The position numbers and the translations under genes are program-made. A stretch of DNA of 64,000 bases from Marinomonas mediterranea MMB-1 (lineage in GTDB: Bacteria; Pseudomonadota; Gammaproteobacteria; Pseudomonadales; Marinomonadaceae): positions 2,170,001-2,234,000 of the forward strand of contig NC_015276.1 in assembly GCF_000192865.1 (NCBI RefSeq), written 5' to 3'. The notes under the pieces were generated by a model. That model was not told the origin of the DNA and ran no database searches. It saw nothing but the letters and a program-made list of their open reading frames with translations. Positions 50,346 to 59,998 of the stretch are shown piece after piece; position 1 is the stretch's first letter; every line of letters begins with the position of its first letter.

Positions 50346-51173
50346 CTAGGCGATAGCGGAAAACACGCTCTGGTTGCCAGTGTAACTATTTTCATAGGCA
50401 GATAACAGAGTCTGATTTGAATTTACTTGTGTGGCTTTAGAAGAATCGATTGTATTACCAGATTGTGCTGGTTCTTCTGAGTTGGACTTGCCAGCCTCAG
50501 AATCATTTTCTCCAGATTTAACCGTCTCACTTCCAGAGCTTGTTTCTGTAGTGCTCTTGGCAATATCTGCTTTAGCTTCGGCTATATTAGACTGCGCTTC
50601 TCTCGCGACATTTTGATCAGCGGCGGAAGGTTCAGCTGGTGCAAGAGCTGCTCGGTATACTTGCTCCATTTTTGCAATGGTTGCCTCTGGATCGCCAGAA
50701 ACTTTACCAACATCAATCTGAACTTCACCATCTACAGCATACCTTTGTCCATCTGGGCCTTGTTCATATGAATATTGCGGAGAGCCTGCATATTGTCCAC
50801 CAACACTGGCGTGAGCTTGTTCATGGGTAACAACCTCATCATGTCGGTCTTGAAGTTTTTCTACTTGCTGCTGTTCTTCTTCAGACAGTTCATTTGGGGA
50901 GCTGTCATCGGATGACTCTGCTTGTTCGGTAGAATCTGACTCCTTGCTTGAGTCAATAGTGGGCTCGTCTTCTACATTGTTACTTTCTTGACGAGCAGCA
51001 TCATCACTGAAAGCCTGTTGGGATTCTTCGGACAGTGTGACAGAGTAATCGCTCGCCGCTCTTAATCCAATTGAATCCTCAGTATCAACACTATTGCTAG
51101 ACACAGCAACACCTTCCTGGCGTGAGGAATAGGCTGAATATGACTCAATGGAGAGAGATACACTACCTGACAT
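50346..51173 (-). CDS. SprA-related putative metalloprotease
   Basis: A 275-aa acidic, low-complexity protein with a compact conserved core around residues 100-175: VVTHEQAHASVGGQYAG has an HExxH zinc-peptidase motif (117-121), then SYEQGPDGQRYAVDGEVQID and DPEATIAKMEQVYRAALAPAEPS, as in the SprA-related/CJM1_0395 family. The flanks are Ser/Glu/Asp rich and probably disordered. There is no clear signal peptide. Activity has not been shown for the family as far as I know. It lies alone between pilA and pta. Confidence 0.78.
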   Translation of the reverse strand: MSGSVSLSIESYSAYSSRQEGVAVSSNSVDTEDSIGLRAASDYSVTLSEESQQAFSDDAARQESNNVEDEPTIDSSKESDSTEQAESSDDSSPNELSEEEQQQVEKLQDRHDEVVTHEQAHASVGGQYAGSPQYSYEQGPDGQRYAVDGEVQIDVGKVSGDPEATIAKMEQVYRAALAPAEPSAADQNVAREAQSNIAEAKADIAKSTTETSSGSETVKSGENDSEAGKSNSEEPAQSGNTIDSSKATQVNSNQTLLSAYENSYTGNQSVFSAIA

Positions 51174-51285
51174 AAAAAATCCGAATTTAAGCTTATTCTA
51201 ATTTTAAACCAGAGATGATTTTTTATCCAGTCTTAGTGTCGTTCTGGCTTGGAAGGTGGTCTCTATAGAAAGCGGGGGCAAAATG

Positions 51286-51334
51286 AAAAAGCGAGCCAGT
51301 AAATAGTAAGAAACGATTTATTGTCTCGCTTTTT
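51286..51334 (-). terminator. Probable pta terminator
   Basis: AAAAAGCGAG (51286-51295) pairs with CTCGCTTTTT (51325-51334); an inner TAAAT/ATTTA pairing shortens the loop. It lies just downstream of pta on the minus strand and ends in a T run there. Confidence 0.6.
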
Positions 51335-51371
51335 AGGAGGTGTTTAGTCAAAGCTCGTTTTGGTTAACTTG

Positions 51372-53477
51372 CTAGTTCGCTTTTGCTTCAGCTTGGCCTG
51401 CTTGAATGGCTGTGATTGCAATGGTGTAGACAATATCGTCTACCAGTGCTCCGCGAGACAAGTCGTTCACAGGTTTTCTGATGCCTTGTAGCATCGGACC
51501 AATACTGACAACATCTGCGCTTCGCTGTACCGCTTTATAGGTCGTGTTTCCGGTGTTCAAATCCGGGAATACGAAGACCGTTGCTTTACCCGCAACTTTG
51601 CTATTTGGCGCTTTTTGCTTAGCTACTTTTTCCATGATGGCTGCATCGTACTGGAGCGGTCCGTCGATCAAAATGTCAGGGCGTTTCTCTTGCGCTAAAC
51701 GTGTTGCCTCTCTTACTTTGTCAACGTCGTTACCACTGCCAGACCCACCTGTACTGTAACTAATCATTGCCACTTTAGGCGTGATGCCGAATGCCGACGC
51801 TGAATCAGCACTCTGAATGGCGATTTCAGCGAGTTGCTCAGCCGTTGGATCTGGGTTGATGGCACAGTCACCGTAAACAAGTACCTGATCGGGCAGACAC
51901 ATAAAGAATACAGAAGAAACCAAAGAGGCGTCAGGAGATGTCTTAACAAGCTGAAGGGCAGGGCGAATGGTGTTTGCTGTCGTGTGAACTGCGCCAGATA
52001 CCAAACCATCGACGTCGTTTTCCTGAAGCATCATGGTACCGAGGACGACATTATCTTCGAGTTGCTCCAAAGCAACAATGTCAGTTAGTCCTCTGTGCTT
52101 ACGGATATCGACCATAGGCGAGACGTAATGTTCACGAATGGTCGTGGGCTCAATGATCTCGACCCCGTTGCCTATTTCTATGCCGTTGTTTTGAGCGTTG
52201 CGCAGAATTTCTGCTTTATTGCCTAGCAGAACAGGTCTTGCAATCCCTCGTTCAGCACAAATAGACGCTGCTTCAATGGTTCTAATTTCTTCGCCTTCAG
52301 GCAGCACAATACGCTTGTTAAGTTCACGAGCCGTTTCAATAAGGCGGTATCGAAAGGCTGGAGGTGAAAGTTTGCGTTCTTCTTGGTTGCGGGCAAATGA
52401 GTTGATCCAATCGTGATCGATACAGCGTGCAATGTGCTCTTTTACCAGAAGGATTCGGTCTTTGTCATCTAGCGGGATTTCTTTGTTGAAAGACTGCATG
52501 TTAATTGCAGTATCCCAGCTGTTTGAGTCTACTGATAAAACAGGTAGGCCTTTCGCCATGGCCTTGCCGCACAGTTGCATGAGAGATTCGCTAGGCTGGT
52601 ATCCACCCGTTAATACAAGCGCTGCGATTTTCGTGTCGTTAAGTGCAGCGATTGCTGTCGCCATTATGATATCGGTTCGGTCGCCAGGCGTAAAAACAAG
52701 CACGCCAGGTTGAAGGGCTTCAAGCATGTTTTCAACGCCGCGAGCACACAAAGTGTACGATTGCACTCTGCGGGTTTCGATTTCTCCAGCGTTTATGATG
52801 CGAGCATCAAGGTAATCAGCTACGTCTTGTACTCGAGGGTAAGTCAGCTCTTCTGCGGTAGGGATTTGACCTAGCAGTTTGAAGTTGCGTTTAAAAATGC
52901 TGCGCTGTGCGAATGAATCCCCATAGGATTTGGCACCCAGTGATCCGGGTGTCGTCTTGTTAAGGATGCATCCAATCACGTCAGCCGCTTTGATGCCACC
53001 ATAAGAGCCTGCTGCAATTTCCACATGGTGTTCTAGCTCTTTAACGCGCATCTTGTTTGGCGCTGTAACGAGTACTAAGTCGGCATCAAGTGTTTTTGCG
53101 ATCGCTTTATTTAAGCGTGTTGCATATGGGTGGCCCGGTATTTGGGCAAGGCCTTCGACGATGACCGTTGAATCGGGTTCAATGCTGTCTTGGAAGCGAC
53201 CTACGACTTCTTCCATCAGTTCGTCGATGTTGTCGTTGTATAAATAACGTTCAGCTTCTTGTAGTGGTATAGATTCGGCTGTCGTCAGTGTGGACCCTTG
53301 AGCGACCATTGCCGCAGATCGGTCTGGGCCTTCATCGCCAGGTTGAGGCTGCGCGATGGGCTTGAAAAAGCTCGCTTTTAGTCCTTGTTGTTCTAGCGCA
53401 CGTACGAGGCCAACGGAAACAGAGGTAAGTCCAACTCCGGGACCTGTTGGTACTGTCATTAATACATTTATAGGCAT
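51372..53477 (-). CDS. pta: Phosphate acetyltransferase
   Basis: Interconverts acetyl-CoA and acetyl phosphate; 701 aa, the long three-domain form as in E. coli (714 aa). The N-terminal P-loop-like domain (MTVPTGPGVGLTSVSVGL) is followed by a DRTGG domain (about residues 215-335, with TPGDRTDIIMATAIA) and the PTA_PTB catalytic domain from about residue 375 (VLPEGEEIRTIEAA; STGGSGSGNDVDKVREA; SDVVSIGPMLQGIRKPVNDLSRG). It follows ackA by 21 bases on the same strand. Confidence 0.95.
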   Translation of the reverse strand: MPINVLMTVPTGPGVGLTSVSVGLVRALEQQGLKASFFKPIAQPQPGDEGPDRSAAMVAQGSTLTTAESIPLQEAERYLYNDNIDELMEEVVGRFQDSIEPDSTVIVEGLAQIPGHPYATRLNKAIAKTLDADLVLVTAPNKMRVKELEHHVEIAAGSYGGIKAADVIGCILNKTTPGSLGAKSYGDSFAQRSIFKRNFKLLGQIPTAEELTYPRVQDVADYLDARIINAGEIETRRVQSYTLCARGVENMLEALQPGVLVFTPGDRTDIIMATAIAALNDTKIAALVLTGGYQPSESLMQLCGKAMAKGLPVLSVDSNSWDTAINMQSFNKEIPLDDKDRILLVKEHIARCIDHDWINSFARNQEERKLSPPAFRYRLIETARELNKRIVLPEGEEIRTIEAASICAERGIARPVLLGNKAEILRNAQNNGIEIGNGVEIIEPTTIREHYVSPMVDIRKHRGLTDIVALEQLEDNVVLGTMMLQENDVDGLVSGAVHTTANTIRPALQLVKTSPDASLVSSVFFMCLPDQVLVYGDCAINPDPTAEQLAEIAIQSADSASAFGITPKVAMISYSTGGSGSGNDVDKVREATRLAQEKRPDILIDGPLQYDAAIMEKVAKQKAPNSKVAGKATVFVFPDLNTGNTTYKAVQRSADVVSIGPMLQGIRKPVNDLSRGALVDDIVYTIAITAIQAGQAEAKAN

Positions 53478-53498
53478 TTTTTTGTCGTCCCCAAAAAA

Positions 53499-54695
53499 TT
53501 AGTGCGCTTGTTGAATTAAACTGATTGTGTCCATTGCAATCATGAGTTCTTCGTTTGTTGGAAGAATCCAAACCTTAACATTTGCGTCTTCTTCTGATAT
53601 CACACTGACGTCGCCTCTTGGAGCGTTGTCATTTTTATCAGCATCAATCGTAATATTTAATGTGCGCAATGATTCGCAAATCTTTCCGCGCAAGTAATTA
53701 GAGTTTTCTCCTATCCCACCAGTAAAGACTAAGTGGTCTAAGCTGTCTAATGTTGTTGCAACGCTTGCGAGGTTCTTTGCTGCACGTGATGCAAACATAT
53801 CCAAAGCGAGTGTTGCTCTTTCATCGCCTGCAAAGGCGGCATCTTCTAAGGTACGGCAGTCACTTGATATTTCCGAAATACCTAGTAAACCACTTTTTTT
53901 GTTTAAGAGGTTGATAGCGTCATCACCGCTGATGTTTTCGGCGTGGCTGATGAACGAAACTAAGCTTGGGTCAACACTGCCTGATCGAGTCCCCATCATA
54001 AGGCCATCGAGTGGTGTCATGCCCATACTTGTGTCGGTTGCTTTGCCGTTTTGAATGGCACACGTCGATGCGCCGTTACCTAAATGCGCAACAATGATGC
54101 CTTGCTTAGTGCTTTCTGGCTCAAGCTGCGCCAATTCTTGGGAAATAAAACGGTAACTTGTTCCATGGAAACCATACTTTCTAAAGTGATGGTTTCTGTA
54201 CATTTCCATAGGGATGGCGTAGAGGTATTGGTCTAACTCTAATGTCTGATGGAATGCAGTATCAAATACAGCTACTTGTGGGAGACCTGTAAAAAGATTC
54301 TGAGCTTCTCGGATGCCTTTGATGTGAGCTGGGTTATGAAGAGGCGCAAAATGCGCGCAATCTTCAATTCCTTTGATCACATCTTCATCAATAACGGCAG
54401 AAGAGCTGAATGTCTCGCCGCCATGCACAACTCGGTGACCGATTCCAACGATAGCGTCGCGAATGTCTACTCGCTGATCCAGCCAATTTTTAATTTCAGT
54501 CACGGCTTCGTGGTGGCTTCCTTCCGACAGAGAGATGGTTTCTTTTTTTCCTTCAAACTTGAAGGAAATGGTGCTGCCATCAATCCCGAGTCTATCTCCA
54601 ATGCCTTCAACTAATACGGTGTTGTCTGGTGTTGACATAACGGCAAATTTTAAGGATGAACTACCGCAGTTTATGACAAGTACGTTGTTATTCAT
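53499..54695 (-). CDS. ackA: Acetate kinase
   Basis: Makes ATP and acetate from acetyl phosphate, or the reverse during acetate uptake; 398 aa. Signatures VINCGSSSLKF at the N-terminus, HRVVHGGETF, FDTAFH, YGFHGTSYRF, HLGNGAST and TGGIGENSNYLR are intact. Its ATG overlaps the nadC stop by 4 bases, an unusual coupling of NAD synthesis with acetate metabolism; pta follows. Confidence 0.96.
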   Translation of the reverse strand: MNNNVLVINCGSSSLKFAVMSTPDNTVLVEGIGDRLGIDGSTISFKFEGKKETISLSEGSHHEAVTEIKNWLDQRVDIRDAIVGIGHRVVHGGETFSSSAVIDEDVIKGIEDCAHFAPLHNPAHIKGIREAQNLFTGLPQVAVFDTAFHQTLELDQYLYAIPMEMYRNHHFRKYGFHGTSYRFISQELAQLEPESTKQGIIVAHLGNGASTCAIQNGKATDTSMGMTPLDGLMMGTRSGSVDPSLVSFISHAENISGDDAINLLNKKSGLLGISEISSDCRTLEDAAFAGDERATLALDMFASRAAKNLASVATTLDSLDHLVFTGGIGENSNYLRGKICESLRTLNITIDADKNDNAPRGDVSVISEEDANVKVWILPTNEELMIAMDTISLIQQAH

Positions 54696-55546
54696 GCGGG
54701 CTCCTTACTTACTCGCAAAGATAAATCGATTGCTTGAACATGTTTTGTCAGCGCTCCGACCGAAATATAATCGACGCCAGTTGCTGCGACCGCTTGAATG
54801 TGTTCATTAGTCATATTGCCGGACGCTTCAAATCGGACTTGCCCTTTGTAGGTTTCAACCGCTTGTTTCATGTCTTCTAGACTGAAATTATCTAACATAA
54901 TTATATCGGCGCCTGCATGAACGGCTTGACGAACTTCGTCCAAACTTTCAGTCTCGACTTCAATGGTTTTTCCAGGAGCTATTTGAGCGGCTTTGGCGAT
55001 GGCGTTGCCAATTGAACCTGCTGCCATAATGTGATTTTCTTTAATTAAAAAAGCGTCATATAAGCCAACTCTATGATTAGAGGCTCCACCAACCTTTACT
55101 GCGTATTTTTGTGCTAGACGAAATCCCGGTATTGTTTTTCGTGTGTCGAGGATGGAGAGCTTTTGCCCTTCTACCAGCATCGAATATTGTCGCGATACGG
55201 TTGCTGTGTAGGATAATGTTTGAAGGAAATTTAATGCTGTGCGCTCGCCTGTTAAAATGCTTCGCGCGTTTCCTGATAATGTTAGAAAAGGAGTGTTTGG
55301 CGCTAACTCATCACCTTCTGAGAAGTGCCACTCTAGAGACACGCTTTGATCTAATTGCTGAAATACTTCATTCACCCAAGGTATTCCGCACAATACGGCT
55401 TTCTCTCGTGATATCACGGTAGCAGAAAAGGTATTTTCTTCTGGTATTAGTTGTGCAGTGATGTCGCCAGTTTGAATGTCTTCATTTAGGGCTTCTTTTA
55501 CCTGTGCTATGAGGCTTTCTTTGAGCTGCGCATCCAAAGATGTCAT
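54692..55546 (-). CDS. nadC: Quinolinate phosphoribosyltransferase (nicotinate-nucleotide pyrophosphorylase)
   Basis: Converts quinolinate and PRPP to nicotinate mononucleotide in de novo NAD synthesis; 284 aa. Visible landmarks are the N-terminal EDIQTGDITA, GERTALNFLQTLSYTAT, DTRKTIPGFRLAQKYAVKVGGASNHR (in part) and MLDNFSLEDM and FEASGNMT. It is transcribed away from the AmpE-like gene; ampD, common beside nadC and ampE, is absent. Confidence 0.95.
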   Translation of the reverse strand: MTSLDAQLKESLIAQVKEALNEDIQTGDITAQLIPEENTFSATVISREKAVLCGIPWVNEVFQQLDQSVSLEWHFSEGDELAPNTPFLTLSGNARSILTGERTALNFLQTLSYTATVSRQYSMLVEGQKLSILDTRKTIPGFRLAQKYAVKVGGASNHRVGLYDAFLIKENHIMAAGSIGNAIAKAAQIAPGKTIEVETESLDEVRQAVHAGADIIMLDNFSLEDMKQAVETYKGQVRFEASGNMTNEHIQAVAATGVDYISVGALTKHVQAIDLSLRVSKEPA

Positions 55547-55705
55547 TTTGGCTCCGTATTTTACTAAGTAACAAAAAAGCGTATTGTAACTTCATATTTC
55601 TGTTTCGTCAGTTAAGATTAAGTTTCTAAAGTGCGAAAAGTGTTATGAGATCATTAATATCATTAATATCATTGATTTTTTTGCTTGATATCAAAAGAGG
55701 TAGAG

Positions 55706-56497
55706 ATGGAATTACTGTTTTTTCTTGCAGCGATACTCATTAGGGTTATGTTTAGCTCTTCGCCGATGACCTTTTCAATCTACGAAAAAGCGTCGGGTGT
55801 TATTTCGGATAAATTTGATATCAAGGGAGTAGGGGCTGAGGTCGTTGTCTTGATTGGTGTGTTAGCGCTTATTTCTGTTTTTGGTGAATGGTTCGGGGCT
55901 TGGATAGTCGATTTATTGGCAGGAGTCGTTTTTATATGGTGCTTCTTGTCGTGGGGACAGTTTGATTTATGGACTAAAACGCACACGGTGTCATCGAGTG
56001 AGCGAGGTGAGCTGATCGCCTTAATAAATCAATTTGGCGATGAGCACGTTGATGACAAAGGGCAGCCTCTTTCTGCATTACAAAGCAAACTTCAAATCAA
56101 AACACTAAACTATTACTTTTTATCTGTGTTCGTGCTTTTATTTTGTTATCTCTTTTTGGGGTTGTTTGGTTTGTTGCTGTACGTCTTTTTGTATGCGGTG
56201 CCGACACAGGAAAACAGTCTGTTTAAAGATGCCATGAAAAAGATTGTTGAGTGCCCGGCGGCCCTTCTAACAACCTTTCCTACTGCTGTCTCTGGCAGTT
56301 TTAGTGCGGTCATTCAAGAATGTAAGCAGTTTCAATTTTCAGAGTTAATAGATGGTCGAGGTGTCTTTATTGGTAACGTGATTGCAGCGGCAGGCGAGGC
56401 TGAAAAGGGAGAGGGCGCGTTTGAAGAGTTTAGAACACTGTTGATTCGCGCCGTATACGTTATCTTATTCTGTTACTCTGTCTATGTTGTTTTGTGA
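55706..56497 (+). CDS. ampE: AmpE-like inner-membrane protein
   Basis: A 263-aa membrane protein with about four to five hydrophobic segments (near residues 1-20, 48-90, 143-170 and 245-262). The ATG at 55706 has AGAGG at 55696-55700; an upstream TTG at 55685 is less likely. The middle and C-terminal style (short helix pairs, RTLLIRAVYVILFCYSVYVVL) and the position next to nadC fit AmpE, proposed as a sensor in beta-lactamase induction. Sequence support is weak and no ampD or ampC is present, so the call rests partly on context. Confidence 0.6.
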   Translation: MELLFFLAAILIRVMFSSSPMTFSIYEKASGVISDKFDIKGVGAEVVVLIGVLALISVFGEWFGAWIVDLLAGVVFIWCFLSWGQFDLWTKTHTVSSSERGELIALINQFGDEHVDDKGQPLSALQSKLQIKTLNYYFLSVFVLLFCYLFLGLFGLLLYVFLYAVPTQENSLFKDAMKKIVECPAALLTTFPTAVSGSFSAVIQECKQFQFSELIDGRGVFIGNVIAAAGEAEKGEGAFEEFRTLLIRAVYVILFCYSVYVVL

Positions 56498-57235
56498 TAA
56501 ATATTTTTAGGTTGTACGTTAAAGTAGACTTTAATAGTAGATGATGGTCTGGTGATAGGCTGGTTGACGTGCAACTACGTTAGGTTCGCTTTATCGAGAG
56601 TCTGATTGGTTTTCTTAATTTTATCTTTAGTGTCAATTGTCAGGTCTTAGGTTGTTTATTATTTGTGCGCAAGTGGTAAATAATAACTTCCAAAAGTCTT
56701 TGTGGAGGCGACTATTGATACAGATTACTAGGCGTTTTGAATTTTAGGTGTTAACCTAGCGCTCGAAATTTCTATGTTAAAACAAAGGAAAAAACAACCA
56801 AAACGTTGTTTCTAATGGCTATAGAGAGAGAAGAACAACGTGAGCAAGGAGCTCTAAATCGATCAATTTTGTTGGTTGAATACTTGGTTGGGACGTAACT
56901 GTGAAGGCAGGTATTTCGTACAACGTTATACAAAGCTGTCTGAGCTCAATCGGCTTTAACCGAAAGCCAAAATACGGAAGCAAGCTATAAACCTAATTAG
57001 GGTGGTCTCGTTTGCCTTTGAAAAAATTAATAATAAAAATATCTTAGGTGAAACGAACGAGTCTTTATTTTGCGATGGGTGAGGTGTCTATCAGATGCAT
57101 ATCGCAGCAGTCTCTAGGCCTGAATGCATGTTAAGCGTGCTTCTAGACATAGCTTGTTTAAATCGCTCATATATCTAGCTACAAGCTTGAAATGTGAGTT
57201 TGAAGTTCTGTTCTAATAGCGGGGTTATTAAAACT
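56498..57235. other. Long non-coding region upstream of aceE
   Basis: About 740 bases without a supported gene on either strand. Small inverted repeats are present (TAGGT/ACCTA at 56745-56758 and AAACAAC/GTTGTTT at 56792-56811). No pdhR gene and no PdhR box could be recognised. It could hold a long aceE leader, more than one promoter or a small RNA. Confidence 0.5.
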
Positions 57236-59902
57236 ATGACGGAGCAGCATATCCTCAACGATATCGATCCGATCGAAACTAAAGAGTGGGTTGATGCACT
57301 CGATTCTGTCCTTCGTGAAGAAGGTCCTGAGCGTGCACAATACATCTTGGATCGTTTGACCAAAGAGGCTGCGAAAGCAGGCACACCAATGCCAGCCTCA
57401 ATTACAACGTCTTACAAGAACACGATAGCGCCACATGAAGAAAAGCCGCTACCAGGTGACTTGTTTATGGAGCGTCGTATTCGTTCCATTATACGTTGGA
57501 ACGCATTGGCAATGGTAATGAAGGCCAACCGCGTAGATTCCACACTTGGTGGACACATCACTAGTTTCTCTTCTGCCGCAACTCTATATGATATTGGCTT
57601 TAACCACTTTTTCCGTGGTTCCAGTGATAAACAAGAAGCGGATATGGTATTTTTCCAAGGCCATATCGCACCTGGCATATACGCTCGCTCATACATTGAA
57701 GGTCGCTTGACCGACGAGCAGTTGGATAATTTCCGTCGTGAAGTCGATGGTAAAGGTCTTTCATCGTATCCGCACCCTTGGTTGATGCCCGATTATTGGC
57801 AGTTCCCAACCGTTTCAATGGGACTTGGCCCACTACAAGCCATATATCAAGCCCATGTTCTTAAATATCAACATAGCCGCGGCTTAATTGACCATGGTGA
57901 CCGTAAAGTTTGGGCGTTCCTTGGTGATGGTGAGTGTGATGAGCCAGAATCATTGGGAGCTATCGCTCTTGCGGGGCGTGAAAACCTTGACAACCTGATT
58001 TTCGTTATTAACTGTAACCTTCAGCGTTTAGATGGTCCAGTGCGTGGTAATGGCAAAATCGTTCAGGAACTTGAAGGCGTATTTCGTGGCGCTGGCTGGA
58101 ACGTTGTTAAGTGTTTATGGGGCCGTCACTGGGATCCGTTGTTTGAAAAAGACGATAAGGGTCTTTTGGTTAAGCGTATGGATGAAGTTTGTGATGGCGA
58201 ACTTCAGAACTATAAAGCTAACGGCGGCGCTTACACGCGTAAACACTTCTTTGGTAAATACCCTGAGTTGCTAGAAATGGTTAAGGATATGTCTGATGAC
58301 GACATTATGAACCTTAATCGTGGTGGCCATGACCCATACAAAGTTTACGCTGCTTATAAAGAAGCGACTTCTCATAAAGGTCAACCTACCGTTGTCTTGG
58401 CACAAACTGTCAAGGGTTACGGCATGTTTAAGGCTGCTGAAGCGCAAAACACTGCGCACCAAACGAAAAAACTGGATGAAGAGTCTTTGGCTCAGTTCCG
58501 TGATAAGTTTGGTATCCCAATCAGTGATGAAGAGCTGAAAAATTTACCGTATTACCGTCCAGCTGAAGACAGCCCTGAAATGAAGTACTTGCGTTCACGC
58601 CGTGCTGAACTTCATGGTGATTTCCCTGTTCGCCGCAAAGACTGTGAAGCGCTTGAGGTGCCTTCTCTTGAAGCATTTAAAGCGCAAATTGCTGGCACCA
58701 AAGGTCGTGAGATCTCAACGACTATGGCGTTCGTGCGTGCATTGAATGTGATGGTGAAAGACAAGCAAATTGGTCCTCGTGTCGTACCAATTCTTGCCGA
58801 TGAAGCGCGTACTTTTGGTATGGAAGGCATGTTCCGTCAGTTGGGTATTTACTCTTCTGAAGGTCAGCGTTACACGCCACATGATCATACTCAGATCATG
58901 TACTATAAAGAATCTCACGATGGTCAGATTCTACAAGAAGGGATCAACGAAGCGGGTGCTTTCTCTTCTTGGTTGGCGTTAGCTACGTCTTACAGTAACA
59001 GTAATCTACCTATGATTCCTGTTTACATCTACTACTCCATGTTTGGTTTCCAGCGTATTGGTGACTTGGCGTGGGCGGCAGGTGACTCTCAGGCGCGCGG
59101 TTTCTTGATCGGTGCAACTGCAGGTCGTACAACGCTAAACGGCGAAGGTCTTCAGCATGAAGACGGTCACTCACACATCATGGCTGGTACGATTCCAAAC
59201 TGTGTGTCTTATGATCCGACTTACTCTTACGAAGTAGCTGTTATCGTTCAAGATGGCTTGCGCCGTATGTACAAAGAGAAAGAGAGCGTTTTCTATTACC
59301 TAACCGTAATGAATGAAAACTATGCGCATGAAGATATGCCAGAAGGTGTTGAAGACGGCATCATAAAAGGCATGTATAAGCTGAAGTCGCAGGCCAAAAA
59401 GGGTAATAAGCTTTTTGCTCAGCTACTTGGTGCTGGTGTTATCTTGCGTGAAGTTGAAGCTGCTGCTGAAATATTGGCAGAAGAGTTTGGTGTTGATTCT
59501 GATATTTGGAGTGTTACTTCGTTCAATGAATTGCGTCGTGAAGGTTTGGATGCAACTCGTTGGAATATGCTGCACCCAACAGAAGAAAAGCGTGTTTCTT
59601 ACGTTGAAGAGTGTTTAGCTGGTAAAGGCCCTGTTGTTGCGTCTACTGACCATATTAAATTGTACGCAGATCAGATTCGCCCATTCATTGGCTCTACATA
59701 CAACGTACTTGGTACTGACGGCTTTGGTCGTAGTGACACACGTGAAAAACTTCGCCACTTTTTTGAGATAAATCGCTACTGGGTTGTTGTTTCGACTCTT
59801 GAAGCGTTAGCGAAAGATGGTGAGATTGAAGCGTCTGTGGTTGCAGAAGCCATTGTTAAGTTTGGTCTGGATCCTAATAAGCCAAACCCTGTAACTGTAT
59901 AA
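57236..59902 (+). CDS. aceE: Pyruvate dehydrogenase E1 component, homodimeric type
   Basis: Thiamine-diphosphate enzyme that decarboxylates pyruvate and acetylates the E2 lipoyl arm; 888 aa, almost the E. coli length. The ATG at 57236 (MTEQHILNDIDPIETKEW) is chosen over a frame opening at 57194 because it matches AceE N-termini. The TPP motif is GDGECDEPES ... NCNLQRLDGP, and the central EGINEAGAFSSW and later SVTSFNELRREG segments match. aceF follows after 96 bases. There is no pdhR upstream, and no lpd is in view. Confidence 0.96.
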   Translation: MTEQHILNDIDPIETKEWVDALDSVLREEGPERAQYILDRLTKEAAKAGTPMPASITTSYKNTIAPHEEKPLPGDLFMERRIRSIIRWNALAMVMKANRVDSTLGGHITSFSSAATLYDIGFNHFFRGSSDKQEADMVFFQGHIAPGIYARSYIEGRLTDEQLDNFRREVDGKGLSSYPHPWLMPDYWQFPTVSMGLGPLQAIYQAHVLKYQHSRGLIDHGDRKVWAFLGDGECDEPESLGAIALAGRENLDNLIFVINCNLQRLDGPVRGNGKIVQELEGVFRGAGWNVVKCLWGRHWDPLFEKDDKGLLVKRMDEVCDGELQNYKANGGAYTRKHFFGKYPELLEMVKDMSDDDIMNLNRGGHDPYKVYAAYKEATSHKGQPTVVLAQTVKGYGMFKAAEAQNTAHQTKKLDEESLAQFRDKFGIPISDEELKNLPYYRPAEDSPEMKYLRSRRAELHGDFPVRRKDCEALEVPSLEAFKAQIAGTKGREISTTMAFVRALNVMVKDKQIGPRVVPILADEARTFGMEGMFRQLGIYSSEGQRYTPHDHTQIMYYKESHDGQILQEGINEAGAFSSWLALATSYSNSNLPMIPVYIYYSMFGFQRIGDLAWAAGDSQARGFLIGATAGRTTLNGEGLQHEDGHSHIMAGTIPNCVSYDPTYSYEVAVIVQDGLRRMYKEKESVFYYLTVMNENYAHEDMPEGVEDGIIKGMYKLKSQAKKGNKLFAQLLGAGVILREVEAAAEILAEEFGVDSDIWSVTSFNELRREGLDATRWNMLHPTEEKRVSYVEECLAGKGPVVASTDHIKLYADQIRPFIGSTYNVLGTDGFGRSDTREKLRHFFEINRYWVVVSTLEALAKDGEIEASVVAEAIVKFGLDPNKPNPVTV

Positions 59903-59998
59903 GTTGCAACATAATTAGGGATCAAGTTTGTGGTTATTCTAATCACAGGCTTGGTTTGTACCAAGAAAGATTCGTCTTTTTAGACAAAGGAGAATTCC

